A DNA stretch of 37,189 nucleotides from a virus. Under the pieces are notes generated by a model. The model made no database searches. It saw nothing but the letters and a program-made list of their open reading frames with translations, and had not been told where the DNA came from. Location: IMG/VR virus record IMGVR_UViG_3300025009_000261, positions 1 to 37,189 of that record. One strand, 5' to 3'. The position numbers and the translations under genes were made by a program. Position 1 is the first letter of the stretch, and every line of letters starts with the position of its first letter. Shown one piece after another: positions 16,082-22,918 of the stretch.

Positions 16082-16384
16082 ATGGCTAAAGTTGGTATGA
16101 AAATGCCCCAAGCTGTTTATTCTAGTCTTAGTGAGATAACGAAACTACAAACTGATATAATGACTTTTGTGAATTCTTGGGCGAGGGAGAAAAAGACTCC
16201 CATCCCCCAAAAAGAAATAGTTGAATATATGATAATTGCAGAAGTAGGACAACCGACGACGTTGAATGCTTTGACTGGTTTGTTGCAGAAGGGTTATTTG
16301 AGGAAAGCTACGATGACGATATGCCCTTATTGTTCGTCATCGTTATCTAATAAGGCTTTTTATGTAGGATTGAGGACAGTATGA
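16082..16384 (+). CDS. Winged-helix-like protein with CxxC tail
   Basis: A 100-aa protein with a GAGGG ribosome site 6 nt before the ATG. Residues about 40-75 (PIPQKEIVEYMI, then TTLNALTGLLQKGYLRKA) have the helix-helix-wing pattern of a winged helix-turn-helix. A single zinc-like pair (CPYC) follows. It could bind DNA as a regulator of the packaging genes downstream, to which it is coupled by ATGA. The inference rests on pattern only. Confidence 0.55.
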   Translation: MAKVGMKMPQAVYSSLSEITKLQTDIMTFVNSWAREKKTPIPQKEIVEYMIIAEVGQPTTLNALTGLLQKGYLRKATMTICPYCSSSLSNKAFYVGLRTV

Positions 16385-16629
16385 GTGAAGAAGTTAAGGA
16401 CAAGGGATTGAGAGTCAGGAGCAGTGCGCCGTTTAAGTTGAAGGATAGACCGGGGCGGAACTTTATGCCTATTCATCTTTTAAAGAACTTTGGATTTGTG
16501 CCGGAGATTATTATAATTGAAAAGGTGCGGGGTGAGTCTAATCGTTTGATTGTTAGGGCGGTGCTGACGCCGGAGGAGATTAAAAAAGAGGATGTGGAGT
16601 TGGCAAAGCAGAAGAAGGAGAAAAAATGA
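16381..16629 (+). CDS. Hypothetical basic protein
   Basis: An 82-aa protein joined by ATGA to genes on both sides. The core (FMPIHLLKNFGFVPEIIIIEKV) looks like helix plus strand, followed by RLIVRAVLTPEEIKKED and a Lys-rich tail. I do not recognise it. Coupling and position just before the terminase genes support a real gene. Confidence 0.6.
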   Translation: MSEEVKDKGLRVRSSAPFKLKDRPGRNFMPIHLLKNFGFVPEIIIIEKVRGESNRLIVRAVLTPEEIKKEDVELAKQKKEKK

Positions 16630-16718
16630 TTGTCTTGGCTATATTGTTTTTGGCTATTGGATATGTGTTCGGTGTGAAATTGTGTGATGAGTTATATAGA
16701 GATATGGAAGGAAAATAA
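16626..16718 (+). CDS. 30-aa single-pass membrane peptide
   Basis: The ATG overlaps the previous stop (ATGA) and its TAA shares a base with the next ATG (TAATG), so it fits the operon without a gap. The product starts with one membrane helix (IVLAILFLAIGYVFGV) and ends in a short charged tail. Its role is unknown. The double coupling makes it credible despite its size. Confidence 0.6.
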   Translation: MIVLAILFLAIGYVFGVKLCDELYRDMEGK

Positions 16719-17074
16719 TGGCAGAAGAGGGGGTTATTGTTGTGCAATCCACACAGCAGTTAAGTAACAGGGATGAGCGGGGGAAGTTTAAGCCTGGTTT
16801 TTCTGGCAATCCCGGGGGGCGTCCCAAGGGTTTTTTAACTTCGATAATGTACGATATTTTGAAGAAAGACGGTAATCAGTCAGAAAATATCATAAAAAAA
16901 TTATTAGAAATGGCCTTATCTGGTGATATTGCTGCGATTAAAGAGATACTTGATCGGATAGAGGGCAAGTCGGTGATGAAAGCTGAAGTTAAAACAGTGG
17001 ACGCGCCAAAGTCTATTTTGGAAACCTATGTACCAACAAACGACAGCAACCAAGAAATTAAGGGCGTTGAGTAG
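16718..17074 (+). CDS. DUF5681-type protein, probable terminase small subunit
   Basis: A 118-aa protein. The N-terminal part holds the DUF5681 signature GKFKPGFSGNPGGRPKG, a short basic motif frequent in proteins encoded just before the large terminase. A helical region follows (ENIIKKLLEMALSGDIAAIK). Small terminases bind the packaging site and regulate the large subunit. A ribosome site (GGAAGG) lies in the end of the preceding micro-gene, and the large-subunit frame begins inside its 3' end. Confidence 0.7.
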   Translation: MAEEGVIVVQSTQQLSNRDERGKFKPGFSGNPGGRPKGFLTSIMYDILKKDGNQSENIIKKLLEMALSGDIAAIKEILDRIEGKSVMKAEVKTVDAPKSILETYVPTNDSNQEIKGVE

Positions 17075-18203
17075 GCGTATCCGGGGGGTTGGTGGGGGAA
17101 CTTCGGCTTCAAAGACTGTTTCAATTCTTCTCATCTTAATTGATTATGCTCAATCGCGCGCTGGTGAGTTAATAAGTGTAGTTTCAGAGTCTTTTCCGCA
17201 TTTAAAACGGGGCGCTATTAGGGACTTTATGAGTATTATGGTTGAGCATGGATATTTTTTAGACGATAGGTGGAATAAAACAGATTGTGTTTATACTTTT
17301 GAAACGGGTTCTATTATAGAATTTTTCAGCGCCGACCAGCCGGGTAAGGTACGCGGTCCCAGGCGGGATGTGCTTTTTATCAATGAGGCGAACAATATTT
17401 CTTATGAAACTTATACCCAACTCGAAATTCGGACAAAGAAAGTAGTCTGGCTTGACTGGAACCCGGTGAGTGAGTTCTGGTGGTACACAGAGGTGGTAAA
17501 TAAGCAAGACGTGGATTTTATTACTTTGACTTATCGGGATAATGAGGCATTAGACCCGCAGATTATTCAGGCTATTGAAGCTCGGCGGGATAATAAGCGT
17601 TGGTGGGTTGTGTATGGCGAAGGCCAGCTTGGGGAGGCGGAGGGCAAGATTTACCGGGATTGGCAGATTATAGATGAAGTGCCACATGAAGCTAGACTTG
17701 AAAGATACGGGTTGGACTTTGGTTACAGCAATGATCCAACTGCGTCAGATGCTATTTATCGATGGAACGGGGCGTACATCGTGGACCAGGTAATTCATCA
17801 AGTTGGGTTAAGTAACAAACAGATTGCTGACATTTATATCAATATGGCGAGAGCGTTGGTGGTCGCAGATAGTGCGGAACCGAAAAGTATTGATGAAATA
17901 AAGAGCTATGGAATTAACATCTTAGCTTCAACTAAGGGTAAGGGGAGTGTTTTGCAGGGGATACAATATGTTCAGGACCAACGGATTTACGTCACCAAGA
18001 GGAGTACAGAGACACTGAAAGAGTACCGGAACTACTTTTGGATAACGGACAAGGATGGAAAAAATGTGAATGAGCCTAGCCCGATTTGGAATCATCACAT
18101 GGATGATGTTCGGTATGGTATTGTGAGTTGTGCTGGTCGGACGTTATGGAAACCCAATGACCCCGGTGGTGTTAAACCATTATTCGAAGGCCTACCGGGT
18201 TAG
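17028..18203 (+). CDS. terL: Terminase large subunit
   Basis: A 391-aa ATPase/nuclease motor that pumps DNA into the prohead. A variant Walker A lies at about 21-33 (GVGGGTSASKTVS), Walker B at DVLFINEANN and the coupling motif near WLDWNPVS. The RNase H-like nuclease carries its acidic residues in GLDFGYSNDP (about 228), VVADSAEP and HHMDDVRYG (about 356). The start at 17028 overlaps the small-subunit gene by 47 bp; the short N-terminus before Walker A leaves little room for a later start. All expected catalytic elements are visible. Confidence 0.92.
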   Translation: MYQQTTATKKLRALSRRIRGVGGGTSASKTVSILLILIDYAQSRAGELISVVSESFPHLKRGAIRDFMSIMVEHGYFLDDRWNKTDCVYTFETGSIIEFFSADQPGKVRGPRRDVLFINEANNISYETYTQLEIRTKKVVWLDWNPVSEFWWYTEVVNKQDVDFITLTYRDNEALDPQIIQAIEARRDNKRWWVVYGEGQLGEAEGKIYRDWQIIDEVPHEARLERYGLDFGYSNDPTASDAIYRWNGAYIVDQVIHQVGLSNKQIADIYINMARALVVADSAEPKSIDEIKSYGINILASTKGKGSVLQGIQYVQDQRIYVTKRSTETLKEYRNYFWITDKDGKNVNEPSPIWNHHMDDVRYGIVSCAGRTLWKPNDPGGVKPLFEGLPG

Positions 18204-18233
18204 TTGCGTCTGCATACTTTGGTGGTTTAATGT
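18204..18233 (+). promoter_or_regulatory. Late promoter candidate before portal gene
   Basis: TTGCGT (-35), 18-bp spacer with CATACTT at positions 10-16 of the element, and TAATGT (-10). The -10 ends exactly 6 nt before the portal ATG at 18240. It matches 20 of 30 positions with the element at 33488. Confidence 0.6.
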
Positions 18234-18239
18234 ATAAAT

Positions 18240-19967
18240 ATGGCAGACCAAAAAGTAATCATTGACCCAATGAGCTTGGAACTCCAGACACTTTTGCTTA
18301 ACAAAGATGGTGGGTATAACTATCAACAGCGCCGGCATGATCCCTGGGAGGAAACGTACAGCTTTTACAGGGACAAAGTGGTTATCAATCGCTTGACCCA
18401 GCGTCAGTCGGTGCATCTTCCCATGATGAAGTTGGCTTGTCAGACAAACTTGGCCAGCATGGATGATATGCCGGTGAATTACTTTGAGAATTTGGACAAC
18501 GACAAACAAGCAGAGTATTTTAAGAATGAGTATTGGAGAATTACTGGGGAAGACAATAACTTTGAGTTGCAGGACATTGTGGACAAAAAGCAGGAGTGGT
18601 TGTTTGGACGCACATTCGATCAGTGGCAAGTTGTAGACGGCAAAATTAAGATGACAGTAACTGATCCGCAGGACATTTTGGTGGATAGATATTGTGATCC
18701 ATACAATCTTCACTCCTCGCGGTTTCTGATTCACTCACATATCTTCGTGCCGTTATCCTCGCTGGAGAAAAACCAGGACTATGACCAGAAGAAAGTGGCG
18801 GAACTGAAAGAATGGCACGCTACGAATCAGGGATTGATAAAGAATGTGGCTAATCAGAGGATGTTGACTGAAAAGAACCGCAAAATGTCTAATATGGGAG
18901 TACCGGATGTAGACAATCCTATACTTGGAGAAGTGATAGTCGAACTTAGTCTGCATTTTGTTTTCAGGAAAGAGGGGAACGAGGAAGAACAGATTTGGTT
19001 GTATGTTGAAGCGGATGACCAGAAGATTTTGATGAAAAAGAGGCTGGAAGAAGTGATTGGTACAACCAAGGATCATTTCTTCAGAAACCATTACCCATAC
19101 GTTACTTGGGCTGGCGACGTGGAGAAACAGGACTTTTGGAGCGACGGCAAAGGGGATTCAGTTAGACCGTTGAATAAGGTGCTGGATTCGTGGTTCTCGC
19201 AGCTGGTTGAGAATCGGACGCTTAGAAACTTTGGGATGCACTATTACGATTCAACGATTGAGGGTTTTGTTCCGTCTACATTTAATCCCATTCCTTGGGG
19301 ATGGTACGGGGTGCCGGGCAAACCAGACGAGGTAATGAAGAAAGTGGAGATTCCAGACTTGTCAGAGTCTTTGGACGAGATGAACTTTATCATGCAGATG
19401 ATTGAAAAGAATACAGCAGCTACACCAACTCAACAGGGTGTCCAGACTCAAAACAGAATTACATTAGGAGAGGTAGAGTTAGCCCTCGGTCAGGCTCAAG
19501 AGAGGTCGAAAAGTGTCTCTAAGTTTTACACCCAAGCATGGTTGGATCGGGGAAATATGTTTATCAAGTTGATTGAAGCTGCCAGCAATAGATTGGATGT
19601 TGTAAAGTTTTATAAGAGCGGCAAAAATACGCAGGATTTGTATGCCCGTGAGATTGGTCCTAAAGATTGGATGACGGCGTCCGGGTATCGGTGCCGGGTT
19701 TGGAGTCAAGATGAAAGAAACAAGCAAAGTACAGACACTCTCCAGAAGTTAAATGCGGTAAAGGCGGTTATGCCGTTTAATAAAAAGTTGAATGAGGTGT
19801 ATCAGAGGAAGTTGCTGGAGTTTGCTAATCTTACTCCAGAAGATACCAATGCTATAATGCAGGAAGAGAAACAAACTATGGAAGTGGGACAAAATATGCC
19901 AAGTGCTCAACCGACAGGTTCTTTAATGGCGCAGCCAGTTGTTAGTGGTCAACCTACACAAGCATGA
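18240..19967 (+). CDS. Portal protein
   Basis: A 575-aa protein located directly after the large terminase and before scaffold and capsid, the usual portal position. The sequence is rich in Trp, Tyr and charged residues. It includes VTDPQDILVDRYCDPYN, a central FVFRKEGNEEEQIWLYVEAD strand region and a C-terminal helical part (TLGEVELALGQAQERSKSVS) typical of the long portal stem and clip. The tail is Met/Gln/Pro-rich. It forms the dodecameric ring through which DNA passes. The call rests on size, order and general pattern, as portals lack catalytic motifs. Confidence 0.8.
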   Translation: MADQKVIIDPMSLELQTLLLNKDGGYNYQQRRHDPWEETYSFYRDKVVINRLTQRQSVHLPMMKLACQTNLASMDDMPVNYFENLDNDKQAEYFKNEYWRITGEDNNFELQDIVDKKQEWLFGRTFDQWQVVDGKIKMTVTDPQDILVDRYCDPYNLHSSRFLIHSHIFVPLSSLEKNQDYDQKKVAELKEWHATNQGLIKNVANQRMLTEKNRKMSNMGVPDVDNPILGEVIVELSLHFVFRKEGNEEEQIWLYVEADDQKILMKKRLEEVIGTTKDHFFRNHYPYVTWAGDVEKQDFWSDGKGDSVRPLNKVLDSWFSQLVENRTLRNFGMHYYDSTIEGFVPSTFNPIPWGWYGVPGKPDEVMKKVEIPDLSESLDEMNFIMQMIEKNTAATPTQQGVQTQNRITLGEVELALGQAQERSKSVSKFYTQAWLDRGNMFIKLIEAASNRLDVVKFYKSGKNTQDLYAREIGPKDWMTASGYRCRVWSQDERNKQSTDTLQKLNAVKAVMPFNKKLNEVYQRKLLEFANLTPEDTNAIMQEEKQTMEVGQNMPSAQPTGSLMAQPVVSGQPTQA

Positions 19968-20287
19968 GCATCATAGATGATTTATTATCGAAAGCCGGAC
20001 TTAAATATGAAGAGTTAAAACCTATAGAGAAGGAAACGCTTAATACTTGGCTTCAAGCGTTTCAGCAGTCAGAATTGAATGTGGGAGTAATTAAACAGTA
20101 TATCGCTACAATGCGGGACGCTGTGGAGCAGGAACTCACTAAAACAGGAAATACCAAGGATCAAGATATTTTGTTAAAAGCTAGACTAAGGAACTATATG
20201 TTACTTGAAGCGTTTTTATCTACGCCAGAGAAGGCTAAACAGCAAATGGAGAATGCGATAGCTGGACTGGCTAATTCATTGAGGTAA
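19964..20287 (+). CDS. Hypothetical helical head-module protein
   Basis: A 107-aa protein coupled to the portal by ATGA. It is almost entirely helical (LKPIEKETLNTWLQAFQQSE, then KARLRNYMLLEAFLSTPEKA). The position between portal and scaffold suggests a head-assembly or DNA-packaging accessory. I do not recognise the family. Confidence 0.6.
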   Translation: MSIIDDLLSKAGLKYEELKPIEKETLNTWLQAFQQSELNVGVIKQYIATMRDAVEQELTKTGNTKDQDILLKARLRNYMLLEAFLSTPEKAKQQMENAIAGLANSLR

Positions 20288-20297
20288 GGTGATTTCA

Positions 20298-20465
20298 ATG
20301 CAACACGGAAAACGCATGGGCAATGGGAAGAAATTGACCAGTGCTAAAGCCAAGAAGATTTTGGCTGACGGCACGGTTCGTGGTCACAAATTGACTAAAA
20401 AACAAAGGAGATTCATGGGTGCGATTGCTGGCGGCCAAAAACCACGAAAGAGCAAAAGAGCTTGA
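20298..20465 (+). CDS. Small basic head-module protein with LTKKQRRFMGA motif
   Basis: A 55-aa protein with a ribosome site (AAGGTGA) just upstream. It is strongly basic (Lys and Arg make up about a third of residues). The motif GHKLTKKQRRFMGAIAGG resembles small proteins often found in phage structural clusters next to portal and capsid genes. Their role is unclear to me; nucleic-acid or capsid contact is plausible. Its stop codon lies inside the -35 box of the scaffold promoter. Confidence 0.6.
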   Translation: MQHGKRMGNGKKLTSAKAKKILADGTVRGHKLTKKQRRFMGAIAGGQKPRKSKRA

Positions 20466-20491
20466 CACCTGATAATTCTTGTGGTTAATAT
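20462..20491 (+). promoter_or_regulatory. Late promoter candidate before scaffold gene
   Basis: TTGACA, an 18-bp spacer holding GATAATT at positions 10-16, and TAATAT. Its first 16 bases differ from the capsid-gene promoter at only one position. A leader of about 35 nt with a hairpin separates it from the ATG at 20533. Confidence 0.65.
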
Positions 20492-20503
20492 CTAATTGTT
20501 GAA

Positions 20504-20528
20504 CCTAACCCCGTAAGGGACTGGTTAG
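20504..20528 (+). promoter_or_regulatory. Leader hairpin of scaffold mRNA
   Basis: CTAACC (20505-20510) pairs with GGTTAG (20523-20528), ending 4 nt before the start codon. CCTAACC and GACTGGT, spaced 8 nt here, recur with 9-nt spacing in the capsid leader at 21661-21683. A shared regulatory element is possible. Confidence 0.45.
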
Positions 20529-20532
20529 AATT

Positions 20533-21333
20533 ATGCCTAAAGGACATACAAAACCAACTAAAGAAGAACTTGATGCGGATATTAAGAAGTCCCTTGAAGA
20601 AGCGGAAGCGTTGAAAGATCAGCCGGAACCAAAACTAGATGAGCCAGCACCTGAACCTGAACCTGTTGTGGAGCCAGGGCTTGTTGTAGAGCCAGCACCT
20701 GAACCTGAACCTGTTGTGGAGCCGGAGCCGGAAATAGATTACAAGAAAAGATTTGTGGAATCCACTAAAGAGGGGCAAATTCTTCATTCTAAGACGAAGA
20801 AGATGGCCGAGGCGATTGATAAGGCTGGTGAGATACCTGAATCTACTGATGAAGAAATGATTAAAGAATATCCAGATTGGGAAATCATGGACGAGGCGAC
20901 CAAGAAGATCGCCAAAAGCAATACTCGCAACGAACGCAGATTTGCCATTATTGCTGAAGCGCACAAAGAATCTAAAGATATAGAAGTATGGCATGAAAAG
21001 GTGGATGCTTTTATATCTGATCCCCGGACTTTGATAGATAACTCGGAACTTGAGGGGCGTGAGACTGATTTCAGGGTGTTTGCCACTAAACCAACTCGTC
21101 GGGGGGCCGATCTTAAAGACATAGTATCTTCATTTTTGTGGGAATTGGGCAGAAGTGTTAAACCGGCCAGCAAAGGACAAATGTTTCCTACGGGGTCGGG
21201 GGGTCCGAACGACAGGCCTAAGCCAAAATCCGATAAATTGTCTATTGACGAGGCTCGTATGCTTCGTAAAAATGACTATCCTAAGTATGTAGAGCTTCTG
21301 AAGGCGGGGAAAATTGATCTAACTACCATTTGA
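20533..21333 (+). CDS. Scaffold-like/head assembly protein
   Basis: A 266-aa, very acidic protein. Residues about 37-75 are Pro/Glu/Val repeats (EPEPVVEP), encoded by two copies of a 30-bp unit at 20641 and 20689 (period 48). A helical charged middle and a Gly/Pro/Lys linker (GSGGPNDRPKPKSDKL) follow. The C-terminus is a small helical motif ending DYPKYVELLKAGKIDL, typical of scaffold C-termini that bind coat protein. The position just before the capsid gene and the shared promoter type fit. The call is from composition and order. Confidence 0.6.
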   Translation: MPKGHTKPTKEELDADIKKSLEEAEALKDQPEPKLDEPAPEPEPVVEPGLVVEPAPEPEPVVEPEPEIDYKKRFVESTKEGQILHSKTKKMAEAIDKAGEIPESTDEEMIKEYPDWEIMDEATKKIAKSNTRNERRFAIIAEAHKESKDIEVWHEKVDAFISDPRTLIDNSELEGRETDFRVFATKPTRRGADLKDIVSSFLWELGRSVKPASKGQMFPTGSGGPNDRPKPKSDKLSIDEARMLRKNDYPKYVELLKAGKIDLTTI

Positions 21334-21561
21334 TCCATTTCTTATCTGATAGACTCGTTGTCTTGATATTCCGAGATGCTTGGCGATGAATTCATAAGAC
21401 TTTCCTTGGGCCCGTATTTCCTCAATAATCTCTAATGTAGGGTGTGAGAAGCTAAGTGCTTGACCATGTGCTTCGGCATGACAGTTTTTACATAGCCGGC
21501 GTTTGTCGTGTATCACTAACAGTTCTTCAGACCCGCATTCATCACAAGATTTACTTGCCAT
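21319..21561 (-). CDS. Zinc-finger plus helix-turn-helix protein, antisense between scaffold and capsid genes
   Basis: An 80-aa protein on the opposite strand to all neighbours. Residues 6-29 form a zinc module (CDEC and CKNCH, about 18 residues apart) like that of HNH-type proteins. Residues about 45-75 (EEIRAQGKSYEFIAKHLGIS) form a classic helix-turn-helix similar to resolvase and sigma-factor types. It overlaps the end of the scaffold gene by 15 bp. It may be a reduced homing endonuclease or a regulator of head genes. No clear ribosome site is seen upstream. The domains are convincing; the role is not known. Confidence 0.65.
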   Translation of the reverse strand: MASKSCDECGSEELLVIHDKRRLCKNCHAEAHGQALSFSHPTLEIIEEIRAQGKSYEFIAKHLGISRQRVYQIRNGSNGS

Positions 21562-21611
21562 TAGTAAAATACTTTACACTGTCAGCCTCGTTGAAGACAA
21601 CTCAAGAAGTA

Positions 21612-21641
21612 TTGACACCTGGTAATTTGGCAGATTATAGT
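21612..21641 (+). promoter_or_regulatory. Late promoter candidate before major capsid gene
   Basis: TTGACA, an 18-bp spacer with GGTAATT at positions 10-16, and TATAGT. It is followed by a leader of about 60 nt with two competing hairpins before the ATG at 21708. Confidence 0.65.
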
Positions 21642-21660
21642 TGCAGATAGATAACATCTT

Positions 21661-21707
21661 CCTAACCTCCCAGTGAGACTGGTAAAGAAAAATCTACAAA
21701 CTTTACC
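21661..21707 (+). promoter_or_regulatory. Capsid mRNA leader with two mutually exclusive hairpins
   Basis: CCAGT (21670-21674) pairs with ACTGG (21678-21682) over a 3-nt loop. GGTAAAG (21681-21687) pairs with CTTTACC (21701-21707), which directly abuts the ATG. The two stems share bases 21681-21682, so both cannot form fully at once. No Shine-Dalgarno is present. A translational switch is possible but unproven. Confidence 0.4.
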
Positions 21708-22814
21708 ATGTCAGCATACGCAACAAAAATAGCCGAAGGATTTTCCCAGAGATTGATGTTGGAGTTCTATGACCGGAATTTGGTGGATTCAATTGTAAAC
21801 CGTGATTATGAGGGTGGAATTAACGCAGTGGGTTCTAAATTAAATATTCTTAATCTGGACAGACTTTCCGAGAAAACTTACACTGGCGCGAACTTGACTG
21901 CAGACTCTTTAACTGAAAACAATGCTACTCTAACGATTGACCAATATAAATCCTTCTATTGGAAAGAATTAACTCTGGACCGTTGGCTGTCCTACATCAA
22001 GAATCCCCATGCAACTGTCGTGTCTCAAAAAGCGGATGAGAGATCCAAAAATGTAGACTCCTTTGTGTTTGGCCTATATGGAGATGTGGGAGGCGGAAAC
22101 TGGGTGGGAACTGATTACACAGATGGCACGGTTACGGTGGCCGTGACAACCGGAGTTGTGACCGGAAGTTCAACGGTCTTTACTTCCGCGATGGTTGGTC
22201 GCCCGTTCAAAGCAACCGGACACACAAGATGGTACAGAGTTAAGACTTTTACTTCCACAACCTCTATTACCATTGAAGATGACCTTGACGATGCGACTTC
22301 TGCCTACACTGGTGGAGCTATCGTTGCGGGTGCAACTTACACGATTCAGGCTGCGACTGTTCTGCAGATTACTACGGCCAATATTCTGAACAATGTTGCT
22401 AAATTAAAGCAAGCTCTGGATCTGGCTGAAAAGAATGGTTACTCCAGCGTCCCCGACTCTGACCGCTGGCTGATTGTTCCCCCAGAGTTTGAGACACTAT
22501 TGGTGCAAGGAACCGGCATTGCTCTGCACGTGCCGGCAGTCTACGAAGGATTGGTGCAAAAGGGCATGATTACTGAATTGCAAGGATTTAAGGTATTCAA
22601 GTCTAACCGCTTGACCGGCGACAACACTGATGGTTACCGTGTCCTGGCTGGCCACAGCAATTGGATGACCTTTGCCGAGAAATTGCTTGAGGCAGACATT
22701 GAGGAAGACCTAATTGGAAACTTCGGTTCAGCATACAAAGACCTCTTTGTATACGGGGCTAAAGTGACAGACGCCCGCAGACATTTCGCTGCACAGGGCT
22801 TCTGGAAGTTCTAA
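21708..22814 (+). CDS. Major capsid protein with inserted beta domain
   Basis: A 368-aa protein. The N-terminal part (VDSIVNRDYEGGINAVGSKL, then TIDQYKSFYWKELTLDRW) and the C-terminal part (SDRWLIVPPEFETLLVQG, then GFKVFKSNRL and RRHFAAQGFWKF) follow the HK97-fold coat pattern of P22-like major capsid proteins. Between them, residues about 140-220 are Thr/Val/Gly-rich (GTVTVAVTTGVVTGSSTVF and YRVKTFTSTTSITIEDDL), an Ig-like or I-domain-like beta insertion probably exposed on the capsid surface. Position after scaffold and its own promoter agree with the highest-expressed virion protein. Confidence 0.85.
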   Translation: MSAYATKIAEGFSQRLMLEFYDRNLVDSIVNRDYEGGINAVGSKLNILNLDRLSEKTYTGANLTADSLTENNATLTIDQYKSFYWKELTLDRWLSYIKNPHATVVSQKADERSKNVDSFVFGLYGDVGGGNWVGTDYTDGTVTVAVTTGVVTGSSTVFTSAMVGRPFKATGHTRWYRVKTFTSTTSITIEDDLDDATSAYTGGAIVAGATYTIQAATVLQITTANILNNVAKLKQALDLAEKNGYSSVPDSDRWLIVPPEFETLLVQGTGIALHVPAVYEGLVQKGMITELQGFKVFKSNRLTGDNTDGYRVLAGHSNWMTFAEKLLEADIEEDLIGNFGSAYKDLFVYGAKVTDARRHFAAQGFWKF

Positions 22815-22850
22815 TCGTAGATTCCTAAAATTTATAGTCCGGTTTCTCTT

Positions 22851-22911
22851 AAAGCCTAGAGTTTTAAGCCTAGAGTTTAATGATCTCCAGGTTTTAACGA
22901 AAGGCTTTTTT
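22851..22911 (+). terminator. Candidate attenuator/terminator with duplicated left arm
   Basis: AAGCCTAGAGTTT is repeated directly at 22852-22864 and 22866-22878. Either copy's AAGCCT can pair with AGGCTT at 22902-22907, which runs into a T-stretch. The hairpin loop is long (30-44 nt), so termination is likely partial. It lies between the capsid gene and the first Ser-rich gene, where reduced downstream expression would make sense. Confidence 0.4.
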
Positions 22912-22918
22912 CATTATT

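Noticed and set aside
16076-16083. Perfect TATAAT at 16078-16083
   Set aside because: It overlaps the ATG at 16082, so it cannot drive that gene, and no suitable -35 or downstream start was found. A GAGGG ribosome site explains the sequence context better.
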